From Corynebacterium gallinarum (GTDB lineage: Bacteria; Actinomycetota; Actinomycetes; Mycobacteriales; Mycobacteriaceae), in the NCBI RefSeq assembly GCF_014837045.1, contig NZ_JACSPR010000010.1, positions 1 through 64,000 of the forward strand: a stretch of DNA of 64,000 nucleotides, given 5' to 3'. The position numbers were made by a program, and so were the translations under genes. The notes below the pieces were generated by a model. It saw only the letters and a program-made list of their open reading frames with translations. It did not search any database and had not been told where the DNA came from. How positions within the stretch are numbered: position 1 is the first letter of the stretch; each line of letters begins with the position of its first letter. Below, in pieces: positions 55,121 to 63,858 of the stretch.

Positions 55121-56104
55121 ATGAGGAAAAATATGCTCCGATTAGTCCATTCCACCATAACTGTTCTCCTGCTCACCGCCCTGTCCCTGGGGGTGTCACC
55201 CCACGCCCAGGCCGCCGGTTCAGCACACGATGTGGTCATCATCATGGATACAACATCATCCATGGCCAATGAAATCAACCAGGCGAAGACAGATGCGCGC
55301 GCCACGGCGCAACAGATCATCTCGAGGAATCCCGATGCCCGCGTGGGATTCGTCCAGTACAAGGATTGGCAAAGTCCCATGAGAAATCGATCGGGACAGT
55401 TGTCTGCTGCCGTGTCTGAGGTGCCGCTTGGTCGGGACATGGATGCCCTGAGTGCCGCGCTCAATTCTCTGAGCATCCACGATCCCGGAAACACCACCAT
55501 CCCTGAATCGGTCTATACCGGAATCATGGTGGCACTCCATGACCAGCCCTGGCGTGTGGGTGCCAAAAGGCAGCTCATCATCATCGGAGATGCTCCTGCT
55601 GATGATCCCGAATACAGGACCTGCCTGACAAAAGACGATATTGCGGCAGCTCTCGATCCCGGGGACCTTGATGTGAGGATCGTTCGGGACCATGGTTTCG
55701 GGTACAATCCACACCGCAATGTCGCCAGTTGCACGCGGTCCGTTCCCGCTGGCCCGGCGGTGCCACTGAACCAGGGCAGGGAGGAATTCTCACGACCCCG
55801 GGTTGATGTCCTCTCGCCGGAGGGAGACCTAGGCGACGGACTCAACGCCATCGTCCGATCCACCGGAGGAAAGAACTACGGATATGGCGATGATCTGACA
55901 GCCGGGCTTGATGAGGTGGTCTCCGACATCAATGTCGATGTCCTTTCCGCCCCCGGGATCTCATCCGATTCCAGTTCCGGGTCCTCGGAGATCACCCCCA
56001 CCCAGATCACCACCTGGCTGGCCGCCATCCTAGCCATCGCCACGGCGATGGGTGGAGTCTGGGACACCGGGGTGCGGTTTCTCCAACCCTTCCTAAACAT
56101 CTAA
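55121..56104 (+). CDS. Exported von Willebrand factor A domain protein, C-terminal membrane anchor
   Basis: A signal peptide (MLRLVHSTITVLLLTALSLG, cleavage near AQA-A) is followed by a vWA domain: VVIIMDTTSSMANEINQAK (metal-site motif with T in place of the first S), RVGFVQYKDW and KRQLIIIGDAPADDPEYRTC. Near the end a Ser-rich spacer (SSDSSSGSSE) leads to one membrane helix (TWLAAILAIATAMGGVW). So it is probably an outward-facing adhesion or sensing domain held by its C-terminus. ATG 55133, with GAGGA five bases upstream, is an alternative to 55121. Confidence 0.82.
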   Translation: MRKNMLRLVHSTITVLLLTALSLGVSPHAQAAGSAHDVVIIMDTTSSMANEINQAKTDARATAQQIISRNPDARVGFVQYKDWQSPMRNRSGQLSAAVSEVPLGRDMDALSAALNSLSIHDPGNTTIPESVYTGIMVALHDQPWRVGAKRQLIIIGDAPADDPEYRTCLTKDDIAAALDPGDLDVRIVRDHGFGYNPHRNVASCTRSVPAGPAVPLNQGREEFSRPRVDVLSPEGDLGDGLNAIVRSTGGKNYGYGDDLTAGLDEVVSDINVDVLSAPGISSDSSSGSSEITPTQITTWLAAILAIATAMGGVWDTGVRFLQPFLNI

Positions 56105-56394
56105 GCAGTCCCGGGGTCATTTCCACCGGTATTCAGTGGCCACCGGAGACACCATCCATCACATTGTTTACTTTTGTGCCTAAGATGGTGTGTTTGCGTG
56201 AATTCTATTTGCCCCAGCTGCGCGAACGCAGTAAGGTTATTAGGGCGTATCGCTGCGTTCGGTGACGGAGTGTTCTTATAGGAAAACACTCCGAGCTGTT
56301 TCGTGAAATCAAAACCCCAGCTGATGGGTGTTCGTTGAGAGATATCGCTTCCTGTCCAATCTCAATTTCCTATCCATTTCGGAGCAATTTACAT
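56105..56394 (+). promoter_or_regulatory. rpsA promoter and leader
   Basis: TTGCCC (56209-56214), 17 bases, TAAGGT (56232-56237) form a sigma-A-type promoter, giving a leader of about 150 bases. The leader contains a hairpin AGTGTT / AACACT near 56269-56291. Autoregulation of rpsA through its leader is known in E. coli; whether this hairpin serves that is unknown. Confidence 0.55.
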
Positions 56395-57852
56395 ATGCCC
56401 ACCAACAACGCACCTCAGGTTGCCATCAACGACATTGGCTCCGCTGAGGACTTCCTCGCAGCAATCGACGCCACGATCAAGTACTTCAATGACGGCGACA
56501 TTGTCGAAGGTACTGTGGTCAAGGTCGATCACGACGAGGTTCTTCTCGACATCGGCTACAAGACCGAAGGTGTCATTCCTTCCCGCGAACTTTCCATCAA
56601 GCACGATGTCGATCCTGACGAGGTTGTCCAGGTCGGCGACCAGATCGACGCGCTTGTCCTCACCAAGGAGGACAAGGAAGGTCGTCTGATCCTCTCCAAG
56701 AAGCGTGCTCAGTACGAGCGTGCATGGGGCGCCATCGAGGAGCTCAAGGAGAAGGACGAGCCGGTCACCGGTACCGTCATCGAGGTCGTCAAGGGCGGCC
56801 TCATCCTGGACATCGGCCTGCGTGGCTTCCTGCCTGCATCCCTCGTTGAGATGCGTCGCGTCCGCGACCTGGATCCGTACATCGGCCAGGAGCTCGAAGC
56901 CAAGATCATCGAGCTGGACAAGAACCGCAACAATGTCGTTCTGTCCCGCCGTGCATTCCTCGAGCAGACCCAGTCCGAGGTCCGCTCCGAGTTCCTGCAC
57001 CAGCTCCAGAAGGGCCAGGTCCGCAAGGGCGTTGTCTCCTCCATCGTCAACTTCGGCGCATTCGTCGATCTCGGCGGTGTCGACGGACTGGTTCACGTTT
57101 CCGAGCTGTCCTGGAAGCACATCGACCACCCATCTGAGGTTGTCACCGTTGGCGACGAGGTCACCGTTGAGGTTCTCGACGTCGATCTCGATCGCGAGCG
57201 CGTCTCCCTGTCCCTGAAGGCAACCCAGGAAGACCCATGGCGCGTCTTCGCCCGCACCCACGCTGTGGGCCAGATCGTTCCGGGCAAGGTCACCAAGCTG
57301 GTCCCATTCGGTGCGTTCGTTCGCGTCGAAGAGGGCATCGAGGGCCTCGTCCACATCTCCGAGCTGGCTCAGCGCCACGTCGAGGTTCCGGACCAGGTTG
57401 TCACCGTTGGCGAAGAGGTCATGGTCAAGGTCATCGACATCGATCTCGAGCGTCGTCGTATCTCCCTGTCCCTCAAGCAGGCTGACGAGGACTACACCGA
57501 GGAGTTCGACCCATCCAAGTACGGTATGGCCGATTCCTACGACGAGCAGGGTAACTACATCTTCCCTGAGGGCTTCGACGCCGAGACCAACGAGTGGCTG
57601 CCCGAGTTCGACGAGCAGCGTCAGGCTTGGGAGGCTCGTTACGCCGAGTCCGAGCGTCGCTTCCAGGCTCACACCGCTCAGATCGAGCGTCGTCGCCAGC
57701 AGGCGGAAGAAGCAGCTGCCGAGGCTCCGGCCGGCAACTACTCCTCCGAGTCTGAGGACGCAGCTCCTTCCGCAGCAGTGGAAGAAACCGGTGGCTCCCT
57801 GGCCTCCGACGAGCAGCTCGCCGCACTGCGCGAGAAGCTCGCAGGAAACTAA
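56395..57852 (+). CDS. rpsA: 30S ribosomal protein S1
   Basis: S1 helps mRNA bind to the ribosome. The 485-residue protein has four S1/OB repeats: GDIVEGTVVKVDHDEVLLDIGYK, DEPVTGTVIEVVKGGLILDIG, GQVRKGVVSSIVNFGAFVDLGG and GQIVPGKVTKLVPFGAFVRVEEG. An acidic and Ala-rich tail of about 120 residues follows, as in other actinobacteria. The ATG at 56395 follows CGGAGCA. Codon use is very regular, as expected for high expression. Confidence 0.97.
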   Translation: MPTNNAPQVAINDIGSAEDFLAAIDATIKYFNDGDIVEGTVVKVDHDEVLLDIGYKTEGVIPSRELSIKHDVDPDEVVQVGDQIDALVLTKEDKEGRLILSKKRAQYERAWGAIEELKEKDEPVTGTVIEVVKGGLILDIGLRGFLPASLVEMRRVRDLDPYIGQELEAKIIELDKNRNNVVLSRRAFLEQTQSEVRSEFLHQLQKGQVRKGVVSSIVNFGAFVDLGGVDGLVHVSELSWKHIDHPSEVVTVGDEVTVEVLDVDLDRERVSLSLKATQEDPWRVFARTHAVGQIVPGKVTKLVPFGAFVRVEEGIEGLVHISELAQRHVEVPDQVVTVGEEVMVKVIDIDLERRRISLSLKQADEDYTEEFDPSKYGMADSYDEQGNYIFPEGFDAETNEWLPEFDEQRQAWEARYAESERRFQAHTAQIERRRQQAEEAAAEAPAGNYSSESEDAAPSAAVEETGGSLASDEQLAALREKLAGN

Positions 57853-57924
57853 TCGCCTGCACCCCTTCGCTGGGCATTCACACTGACGTTGACGGTGTGA
57901 ACACCTGACGGATTGCTCCGCACG

Positions 57925-57978
57925 ACGCCCTGTCCTGCGCGTGGAACCAACTTGGTTCCGCGTTGCAGGACAGGGCGT
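57925..57978 (+). terminator. rpsA terminator (long hairpin)
   Basis: The outer stem ACGCCCTGTCCTGC / GCAGGACAGGGCGT (14 bp) encloses an inner stem GGAACC / GGTTCC, followed by TGTTGTCGTTT. It lies 72 bases after the rpsA stop codon. Confidence 0.9.
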
Positions 57979-58510
57979 TGTTGTCGTTTCTGGCTATCTT
58001 TACGGGTTGCTCTTCCAAGGAGTGGTCGTTAACTGATTCGCTACACTGGTTATATCAAGTACTTTTTTATAAGAATGCCTCTATATACAAGTTAAATGTA
58101 TAAACAGACCCCACCGGACATTTCTATTTTTGAAACTGTGACATTTTTCCGGACATGTGGCTTGTTTCCCCCCGCAGTCGGACTTACACTAATAGAGACT
58201 TACCACTAAGTCGGGCATGAGTGTGCTGGTTCACACATCGCCCCGTGGTTGATCACCCGCCTGGTTTCATTGGGGCACGGTGGCTGGATCGGTAAAGGTA
58301 TGACCGGTCGGGCCGAAGTGCAATCGATTTCTTGAAACCGCAGGTCATCAGCGCGGGTGATGTTCCCTCAGTGATCACTCCACCCGAGGTAGCCGGTAGG
58401 CGCTGGCGGACCGACCCCGGTTCTGACCAGCCCCGTCTCGTAGTTGGATCCAGGGCGCGTTGACCTACCCAGTCGACACACCGGGACCCACGCGTTCAGA
58501 AAGGTTTGAC
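57979..58510 (+). promoter_or_regulatory. ptsG control region, AT-rich, long leader
   Basis: There is no gene. The AT-rich part (about 58020-58200) contains a dyad TATAC-N9-GTATA (58084-58102) and a direct repeat CCGGACAT at 58114-58121 and 58149-58156. A candidate -10 box TACACT (58185-58190) would give a leader of about 310 bases. Downstream of it lies the inverted repeat GTGTG-CTGGTT-CACAC (58221-58236), reminiscent of a GlxR/CRP-type site (TGTGA-N6-TCACA) but with shifted arms. Just before ptsG, AGAAAGG serves as ribosome binding site. Repression of ptsG by SugR and control by GlxR are known in C. glutamicum; the exact sites here are inference. Confidence 0.55.
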
Positions 58511-60580
58511 ATGGCGTCTAAAGTGACGACGACATCGCAACACATCCTGGATAACCTTGGTGGGCCTGAGAACATCACCTCGATGACTCACTGCGCCACA
58601 CGCCTGCGTGTCCAGGTCAAGGACCAGTCGGCAGTAGACCAGTCGGCGCTGGACTCCGACCCCGCCGTTCTCGGTGTCGTGCCTCAGGGCTCCACCGGCA
58701 TGCAGGTGGTCATGGGTGGTTCCGTGGCCAACTACTACCAGGAGATCCTCAAGCTCGACGGCATGCAGGGCTTCCGCGACGGTGAGGCCGCACCCGCCGC
58801 CGGCTCCAAGGAATACGGCGGTGTGCGAGGCAAGTACTCCTGGGTGGACTACGGTTTCGAATTCCTCTCCGACACCTTCCGTCCGATCCTGTGGGCCCTG
58901 CTCGGCGCCTCGCTGATCATCACCCTCCTGGTGCTGGCCGACACCTTCGGCCTCCAGGACTTCCGTGCACCGATGGATGAGCAGCCGGACACCTACGTGT
59001 TCCTGCATGCCATGTGGCGTTCGGTGTTCTACTTCCTGCCGATCATGGTCGGTGCGACCGCCGCCCGTAAGCTCGGCGCCAATGAGTGGGTCGGTGCCGC
59101 CATCCCGGCCGCGCTGCTCACCCCGGAATTCCTCGCACTGGGCTCCGCCGGTGACACCGTCACCGTCTTCGGCCTGCCCATGGTCATCAACGACTACTCC
59201 GGCCAGGTCTTCCCACCCTTGATCGCCGCCGTCGGCCTGTACTGGGTGGAGAAACTGCTGAAGAAGATCATCCCCGAAGCTGTGCAGATGGTGTTCGTGC
59301 CGTTCTTCTCCCTGCTGATCATGATCCCGGCCACCGCATTCCTGCTCGGCCCCTTCGGTATCGGCGTGGGTAACGGCATCTCCACCATGCTGGAGAGCAT
59401 CAACAACTTCAGCCCGTTCATCCTCTCCATCGTGATTCCGCTGCTGTACCCGTTCCTGGTGCCGCTGGGTCTGCACTGGCCACTCAACGCCATCATGATC
59501 CAGAACATCAACACCCTGGGCTATGACTTCATCCAGGGCCCGATGGGTGCCTGGAACTTCGCCTGTTTCGGTCTGGTCACCGGTGTCTTCATCCTGGCCA
59601 TCAAGGAACGCAATAAGGCCATGCGCCAGGTCTCCCTGGGCGGTATGCTCGCCGGCCTGCTCGGTGGTATCTCCGAACCGTCCCTCTACGGTGTGCTGCT
59701 GCGCTTCAAAAAGACCTACTTCCGTCTCCTGCCGGGTTGTTTCGTCGGCGGTGTGGTCATGGGTATCTTCGATATCAAGGCCTATGCCTTCGTGTTTACC
59801 TCCCTGCTGACCATCCCGGCGATGGATCCGTGGTTGGGTTACACCGTCGGTATCGCCGCGGCCTTCTTCACCTCCATGCTCCTGGTGCTCTTCTTCGACT
59901 ACCGCTCCGCTGATGAGCGCGCAGAGGTCCAGGCACAGCTGGAGGCCACCCGGGCCGCCGAGGCAGGGGAGACCCCCAACTCCCCGGCCGCTGCCGCCGC
60001 AGCCACCAACGCACCAGCTGCCTCCGGTGCCGCAACCGCAGCAACGGCAACTGCCGCCTCTGCAACCACTACAGCCACCGCGCCTACAGCGACCACCCGC
60101 AGGGTGCTCGCAGCCGGTGAGATCGCTGAGCTCACCGCACCGCTGGAGGGCGCAGCCGTGCCCCTGTCCGAGGTGCCTGATCCGATCTTCGCCGCCGAGA
60201 AACTTGGCCCCGGTGTTGCCATCGAACCGACCGGCAACGTGGTGGTCGCACCGGCCAACGCCACGGTGCTCACCGTCCAGAAATCCGGTCACGCTGTCGG
60301 CCTGCGCCTGGAGTCTGGTGTGGAACTGCTCATCCACGTCGGTCTGGACACCGTCCAGCTCGAGGGCGAGGGCTTCGAGGTCCACGTTGAGCGCAAACAG
60401 CAGGTGAGTGCCGGTGACAAGCTGATCACCTTCGATCCGGAGTTCATCCGGGCCAAGGGGCTGCCCCTGATCACCCCGGTGGTGGTGACCAACGCGCAGA
60501 AGTTCGGCTCCATCGAGGGCCACCCGGCTCAGGCGGTGGATGCCTCCACCAGCATCATCACGGTCACGGGCAAGGAGTAG
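58511..60580 (+). CDS. ptsG: Glucose-specific PTS permease EIIBCA
   Basis: PtsG imports and phosphorylates glucose using PEP. The 689-residue protein is nearly the same as C. glutamicum PtsG in the parts I recall. Its EIIB domain has the phospho-cysteine in THCATRLRV. The EIIC membrane domain follows (DTFRPILWALLGASLIITLL, GLLGGISEPSLYGVLL), then an Ala/Thr-rich linker (about 485-535) and an EIIA domain with the phospho-histidine in LLIHVGLDTVQL. The start is ATG 58511, after AGAAAGG; the upstream in-frame extension lacks support. Confidence 0.97.
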   Translation: MASKVTTTSQHILDNLGGPENITSMTHCATRLRVQVKDQSAVDQSALDSDPAVLGVVPQGSTGMQVVMGGSVANYYQEILKLDGMQGFRDGEAAPAAGSKEYGGVRGKYSWVDYGFEFLSDTFRPILWALLGASLIITLLVLADTFGLQDFRAPMDEQPDTYVFLHAMWRSVFYFLPIMVGATAARKLGANEWVGAAIPAALLTPEFLALGSAGDTVTVFGLPMVINDYSGQVFPPLIAAVGLYWVEKLLKKIIPEAVQMVFVPFFSLLIMIPATAFLLGPFGIGVGNGISTMLESINNFSPFILSIVIPLLYPFLVPLGLHWPLNAIMIQNINTLGYDFIQGPMGAWNFACFGLVTGVFILAIKERNKAMRQVSLGGMLAGLLGGISEPSLYGVLLRFKKTYFRLLPGCFVGGVVMGIFDIKAYAFVFTSLLTIPAMDPWLGYTVGIAAAFFTSMLLVLFFDYRSADERAEVQAQLEATRAAEAGETPNSPAAAAAATNAPAASGAATAATATAASATTTATAPTATTRRVLAAGEIAELTAPLEGAAVPLSEVPDPIFAAEKLGPGVAIEPTGNVVVAPANATVLTVQKSGHAVGLRLESGVELLIHVGLDTVQLEGEGFEVHVERKQQVSAGDKLITFDPEFIRAKGLPLITPVVVTNAQKFGSIEGHPAQAVDASTSIITVTGKE

Positions 60581-60628
60581 ACCTCCTAAGGCCCACATGA
60601 TTGACGTTTAGGCACTAATCTGGGGCGC

Positions 60629-61231
60629 ATGTTGCGCATTGGATTAACCGGAGGGATCGGCAGCGGTAAATCAACCGTTGCCGATCTTTTGTCAGCTGAA
60701 GGCTTCCTCATCATCGACGCCGACGCGATCGCCCGCGATATCGTCGAACCCGGCCAGCCGGCTCTCACCGAGCTGGTCGAGGCGTTTGGGGAGGACATCC
60801 TCCACCCCGACGGCACCCTCAACCGCCCGGGCCTCGCGGCCAAGGCGTTTGTCAGTTCCGAGCAGACCGCTCTGCTCAATTCCATCACCCATCCCCGCAT
60901 CGCGGAGGAGACCGCCCGCAGGTTCGCCGAGGCGGAGGCAGCCGGCACGAAGGCCGCGGTCTACGACATGCCCCTGCTGGTGGATAAGGGGCTTGACCGC
61001 AAGATGGATCTCGTGGTGGTCGTTGATGTGGAGGAGGACGAACGGGTGCGGCGGCTCGTCGCAAAGCGCGGTCTGGAGGAGGACGACGTCCGACGTCGCA
61101 TCGCCTCCCAGGTCCCAGACGAGATCCGCCTCAAGGCGGCCGACATTGTCATCGACAACAACGGCCCCGTCGAGGACCTGCGCGCCCAGGCCGACCGGCT
61201 CATCGCGGAGATCCTCACCCGCATCAAGTAA
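60629..61231 (+). CDS. coaE: Dephospho-CoA kinase CoaE
   Basis: CoaE performs the last step of coenzyme A synthesis. The 200-residue protein has the P-loop GLTGGIGSGKSTVADLL at the start, IIDADAIARDIVEPGQPAL and MPLLVDKGLDRKMD. A TAATCT -10 box (60616-60621) ends 7 bases before ATG 60629, indicating a leaderless transcript. In C. glutamicum it also follows ptsG, as I recall. Confidence 0.96.
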   Translation: MLRIGLTGGIGSGKSTVADLLSAEGFLIIDADAIARDIVEPGQPALTELVEAFGEDILHPDGTLNRPGLAAKAFVSSEQTALLNSITHPRIAEETARRFAEAEAAGTKAAVYDMPLLVDKGLDRKMDLVVVVDVEEDERVRRLVAKRGLEEDDVRRRIASQVPDEIRLKAADIVIDNNGPVEDLRAQADRLIAEILTRIK

Positions 61232-61280
61232 CCCCCGTCCGTCCAGGCCGGCCCCCGCAGTCAGGGGGTCGGTCTTTGTG

Positions 61281-61290
61281 CTTTTCGACG
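61281..61290 (+). repeat. CTTTTCGACG decamer between coaE and the DUF4259 gene
   Basis: Another intergenic copy of the decamer found around thiC and glgP. It lies 50 bases after the coaE stop and 34 bases before the next -10 box. Confidence 0.6.
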
Positions 61291-61336
61291 GATCCAATCC
61301 TGCACGCACCCGACCCGGCCCGGTAGTCTATCCCGC

Positions 61337-61696
61337 ATGGATATCTGGAACACCGGCCCCTTTGACAATGAAGAAGCCCAGGAGGTCCTGGCGGACCTGC
61401 GCAAAGATGAGCTCTACCTGGATGAGCTGCTGCCTGATGCGGGCAACCGCTATATCGAGAAGGACCAGGGGGCGATGATCATCGCACTGGCACACCTGGC
61501 CGCCGGCAACCAGCCGGAGGAGGGCGGCGACGTCGACGCCGCCGCGCTGCAGACCCCGGAGATGAGGGAGCGTCTGCGTCAATGCCTGGAGGCCGTGCTC
61601 ATCGACGGCACCGTCTCCGGTCTCTACGCCCACTGGCAGGAGCAGGGTGAGCAGCTGCACGAGTGGAAGGCACGCTCACACGTTGCCCTGAAGTAG
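61337..61696 (+). CDS. DUF4259 domain protein
   Basis: This 119-residue cytoplasmic protein begins with the DUF4259 signature (MDIWNTGPFDNEEAQEVLADL), followed by ALAHLAAGN in the middle. Function unknown. A TAGTCT -10 box (61324-61329) ends 7 bases before ATG 61337 (leaderless). It is convergent with the glycosyltransferase gene. Confidence 0.83.
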   Translation: MDIWNTGPFDNEEAQEVLADLRKDELYLDELLPDAGNRYIEKDQGAMIIALAHLAAGNQPEEGGDVDAAALQTPEMRERLRQCLEAVLIDGTVSGLYAHWQEQGEQLHEWKARSHVALK

Positions 61697-61715
61697 GGCA
61701 TTGAAGCAGCCCCAA

Positions 61716-63755
61716 CTACCAGCCCGCCAGCCAGCGCTCTAAGCGTTGTGTGCCGGTCCACGGGTGCATCTGCGTGTGGATGATGCCGGGGCTCCGGTTG
61801 ACCACACGTTCGGCGCGGATCCGTCCGATATCGCGGTTATCGTGGCGCAGGATCGCCAGGCCACCGAGTTTCTCCACCCGCGCCACCCGGGCGGGCAGGT
61901 CCTCCGGGGGCAGCACCGGTTGATCCAGATCGATGCGCACACGTCCGGTGCCGGGGCCCACGCGGGGATCGGCGCGGAATAACCGGGACGTCGGGCCCGC
62001 CACATGCACATCGCCGGCATCCAGCCAGGCCTTCACCACGGGCTCGGGGGTGTCCTCGGGTAGATGGACGATGATGTCCTGGCGGTCGAAGACCACCCCG
62101 GCGGGGCGGGCGAGGGGGTGGGTGATGCGTGAGGCCAGGGCGATGGTCTCGGCGTTCTTCTCCGCCAGTTTCATCTCCTCGGGTTTCTCGCGTGCGGCCC
62201 AGTCCGGTTCCAGGTGGTCGGCGATGGCCTCGGGGTCGTGCAGGAAGATGGCACCGGCATTCCACAGACGCCACCCCAGTTCCCAGTCCTCGCCGCCGTA
62301 GCCGACCATCGTCTCATCGAAACCGCCGACCTTGTTGAACATTGTCTTCGAGGTCGCCAGCACCGAAGAGATGATGAACCGGAATGAGGTTTCATCCGCC
62401 AGGCGGAGATTGTCGGTGTATCCCCAGGCGTCGCGTAGCCACTGCGGTTCCACCCCGTCCTGCAGGCGGGTGCCCACCACCACGCACCGGGGGTCGGCAG
62501 TCACCCACCGGCTCATGGCGGTGAGATAACCCGGGCGGGGGACGGTGTCACCGTCGAGGAATACCACCACCTCATGGTGCGCGGAGCGGACACCGAGGTT
62601 GCGGGCTGCTGCCGCGCGGAACCCCAGATCGTCCTGGCGCACCACGGTGACGGGCAGAGAGGTGGTGACCTCGGGGGCGGTGGTGGAACCGTCGTCGGCG
62701 ATGATGATCTCCACGTCCGAGCCGTGGCCGTTGTTCTCCACGCCGGCGATCACCCGGCGCAGCGAGTCGATGTCGTTGTAATAGGGGATCACCACGCTCA
62801 CCGGGGCAGGTGGGGTGTCGGTGAGCTCCGGTGGAATGTTGTCGCGCAGCCACGGTCCGAAATACTCGATCCACAGATCCTGCCAGGCGGTGGCCACCTC
62901 CGGCCATCCCCACCGGTGCTGCTTGTCGACGCGCGCAGCAAACCCCTCATCCGCCGCAGCGTCGGCGAGGGCCGCCGGCCAGTCGGTCACCGTGACCACC
63001 TGGTCGGGGAACATCTCCGCGACTTCGCGGGCGTAGTCACTGTCGGTGACCAGAACGCGTCGACCTGCGGCCAGCCAGCGCATCAGGGACCCGGATGCGG
63101 AGAAATGCCGATGGGCACACACGGGGATGGCGATGCGGTCCATCTGCGCCCAGAGTTCCTCATCGGGCAGATAACCGGTGACCTCCACACCTGGCAGATC
63201 CATGTCCTCATGCCCCGCGGAGAACCCACCCAGGGCCCGAACTTCAAGGCCACCGACCTGACTTGCGGCCTCCACGATGGTTTCATGCCCCTTGCCGGGG
63301 TAGATGAAACCGAGGACGCCAACGGTGCCGGGCACCGGATCGGCGGATCGTGGCGGTGCCTCCGGCAGGGGCAGGGGAATGGAGTGGACCTTGGTACCTT
63401 CAGTGTCGAAGAAGGATGCCTCGTGGCGTGAGTTGGTCACGGTCAGATCAGCTACCCGGGCCAGGCGCCGGTAGGCACGGCTGCGCCGCTCGAACCGCTC
63501 GGCACCCTCCTCGGGTTGGGGCACATCGTGGAAAGATACACAGAACGGATGGCCCTCAACGGCAGCCAGAACCGCATCCACGGCCTGTTCGGGATCCGGG
63601 CCGAAGAGGTGATCGGTGAAGGTGACATGCACGGGGCCGGGGCGGAGTGCGGACTCCAGGGTGGCGGGGGTGCCGCCGGTGTGATCGACCAGCAGGCGGG
63701 CATATTCGGTGACGCCGTGTTCCGCCGGGCCGACAATCAGGTGTGTCATGTTCAT
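61716..63755 (-). CDS. Two-domain glycosyltransferase (GT4-like plus GT2)
   Basis: The 679-residue protein has an N-terminal GT-B-type half: HLIVGPAEHGVTEYARLL, VTNSRHEASFF, VGVLGFIYPGKGHETIVEAA, with GEDMDLPG-type donor region and HRHFSASGSLMRWLAAGRRVLVTDS. The C-terminal half, from about residue 315, is a GT-A family 2 enzyme: VSVVIPYYNDIDSLRRVIAGVE, DDGST, AARNLGVRSAHHEVVVFLDGDTV (DGD metal site) and GGFDETMVGYGGEDWELGWRLW. No membrane helix is visible. It probably builds a polysaccharide or glycolipid of the envelope; donor and acceptor are unknown. ATG 63755 follows GAGGGG; a second ATG two codons later is possible. Confidence 0.85.
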   Translation of the reverse strand: MNMTHLIVGPAEHGVTEYARLLVDHTGGTPATLESALRPGPVHVTFTDHLFGPDPEQAVDAVLAAVEGHPFCVSFHDVPQPEEGAERFERRSRAYRRLARVADLTVTNSRHEASFFDTEGTKVHSIPLPLPEAPPRSADPVPGTVGVLGFIYPGKGHETIVEAASQVGGLEVRALGGFSAGHEDMDLPGVEVTGYLPDEELWAQMDRIAIPVCAHRHFSASGSLMRWLAAGRRVLVTDSDYAREVAEMFPDQVVTVTDWPAALADAAADEGFAARVDKQHRWGWPEVATAWQDLWIEYFGPWLRDNIPPELTDTPPAPVSVVIPYYNDIDSLRRVIAGVENNGHGSDVEIIIADDGSTTAPEVTTSLPVTVVRQDDLGFRAAAARNLGVRSAHHEVVVFLDGDTVPRPGYLTAMSRWVTADPRCVVVGTRLQDGVEPQWLRDAWGYTDNLRLADETSFRFIISSVLATSKTMFNKVGGFDETMVGYGGEDWELGWRLWNAGAIFLHDPEAIADHLEPDWAAREKPEEMKLAEKNAETIALASRITHPLARPAGVVFDRQDIIVHLPEDTPEPVVKAWLDAGDVHVAGPTSRLFRADPRVGPGTGRVRIDLDQPVLPPEDLPARVARVEKLGGLAILRHDNRDIGRIRAERVVNRSPGIIHTQMHPWTGTQRLERWLAGW

Positions 63756-63858
63756 GTGATCGCCCCTCTTAACGCACCCGGGGTTTCTCCCGGTCTGTAG
63801 CTCGCGAGTTTAGCAAATCCCGCCTGGGCCAGGGGCGGAGCAACCGGGACCCGGTCGC

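Noticed and set aside
58496..60598. 700-codon frame opposite ptsG (and similar long antisense frames opposite DAK2, recG, polA and the NarK-type gene)
   Set aside because: Same cause: GC-rich codon usage opens the opposite frame. Sequences are low-complexity His/Gly/Gln-rich with no motifs.
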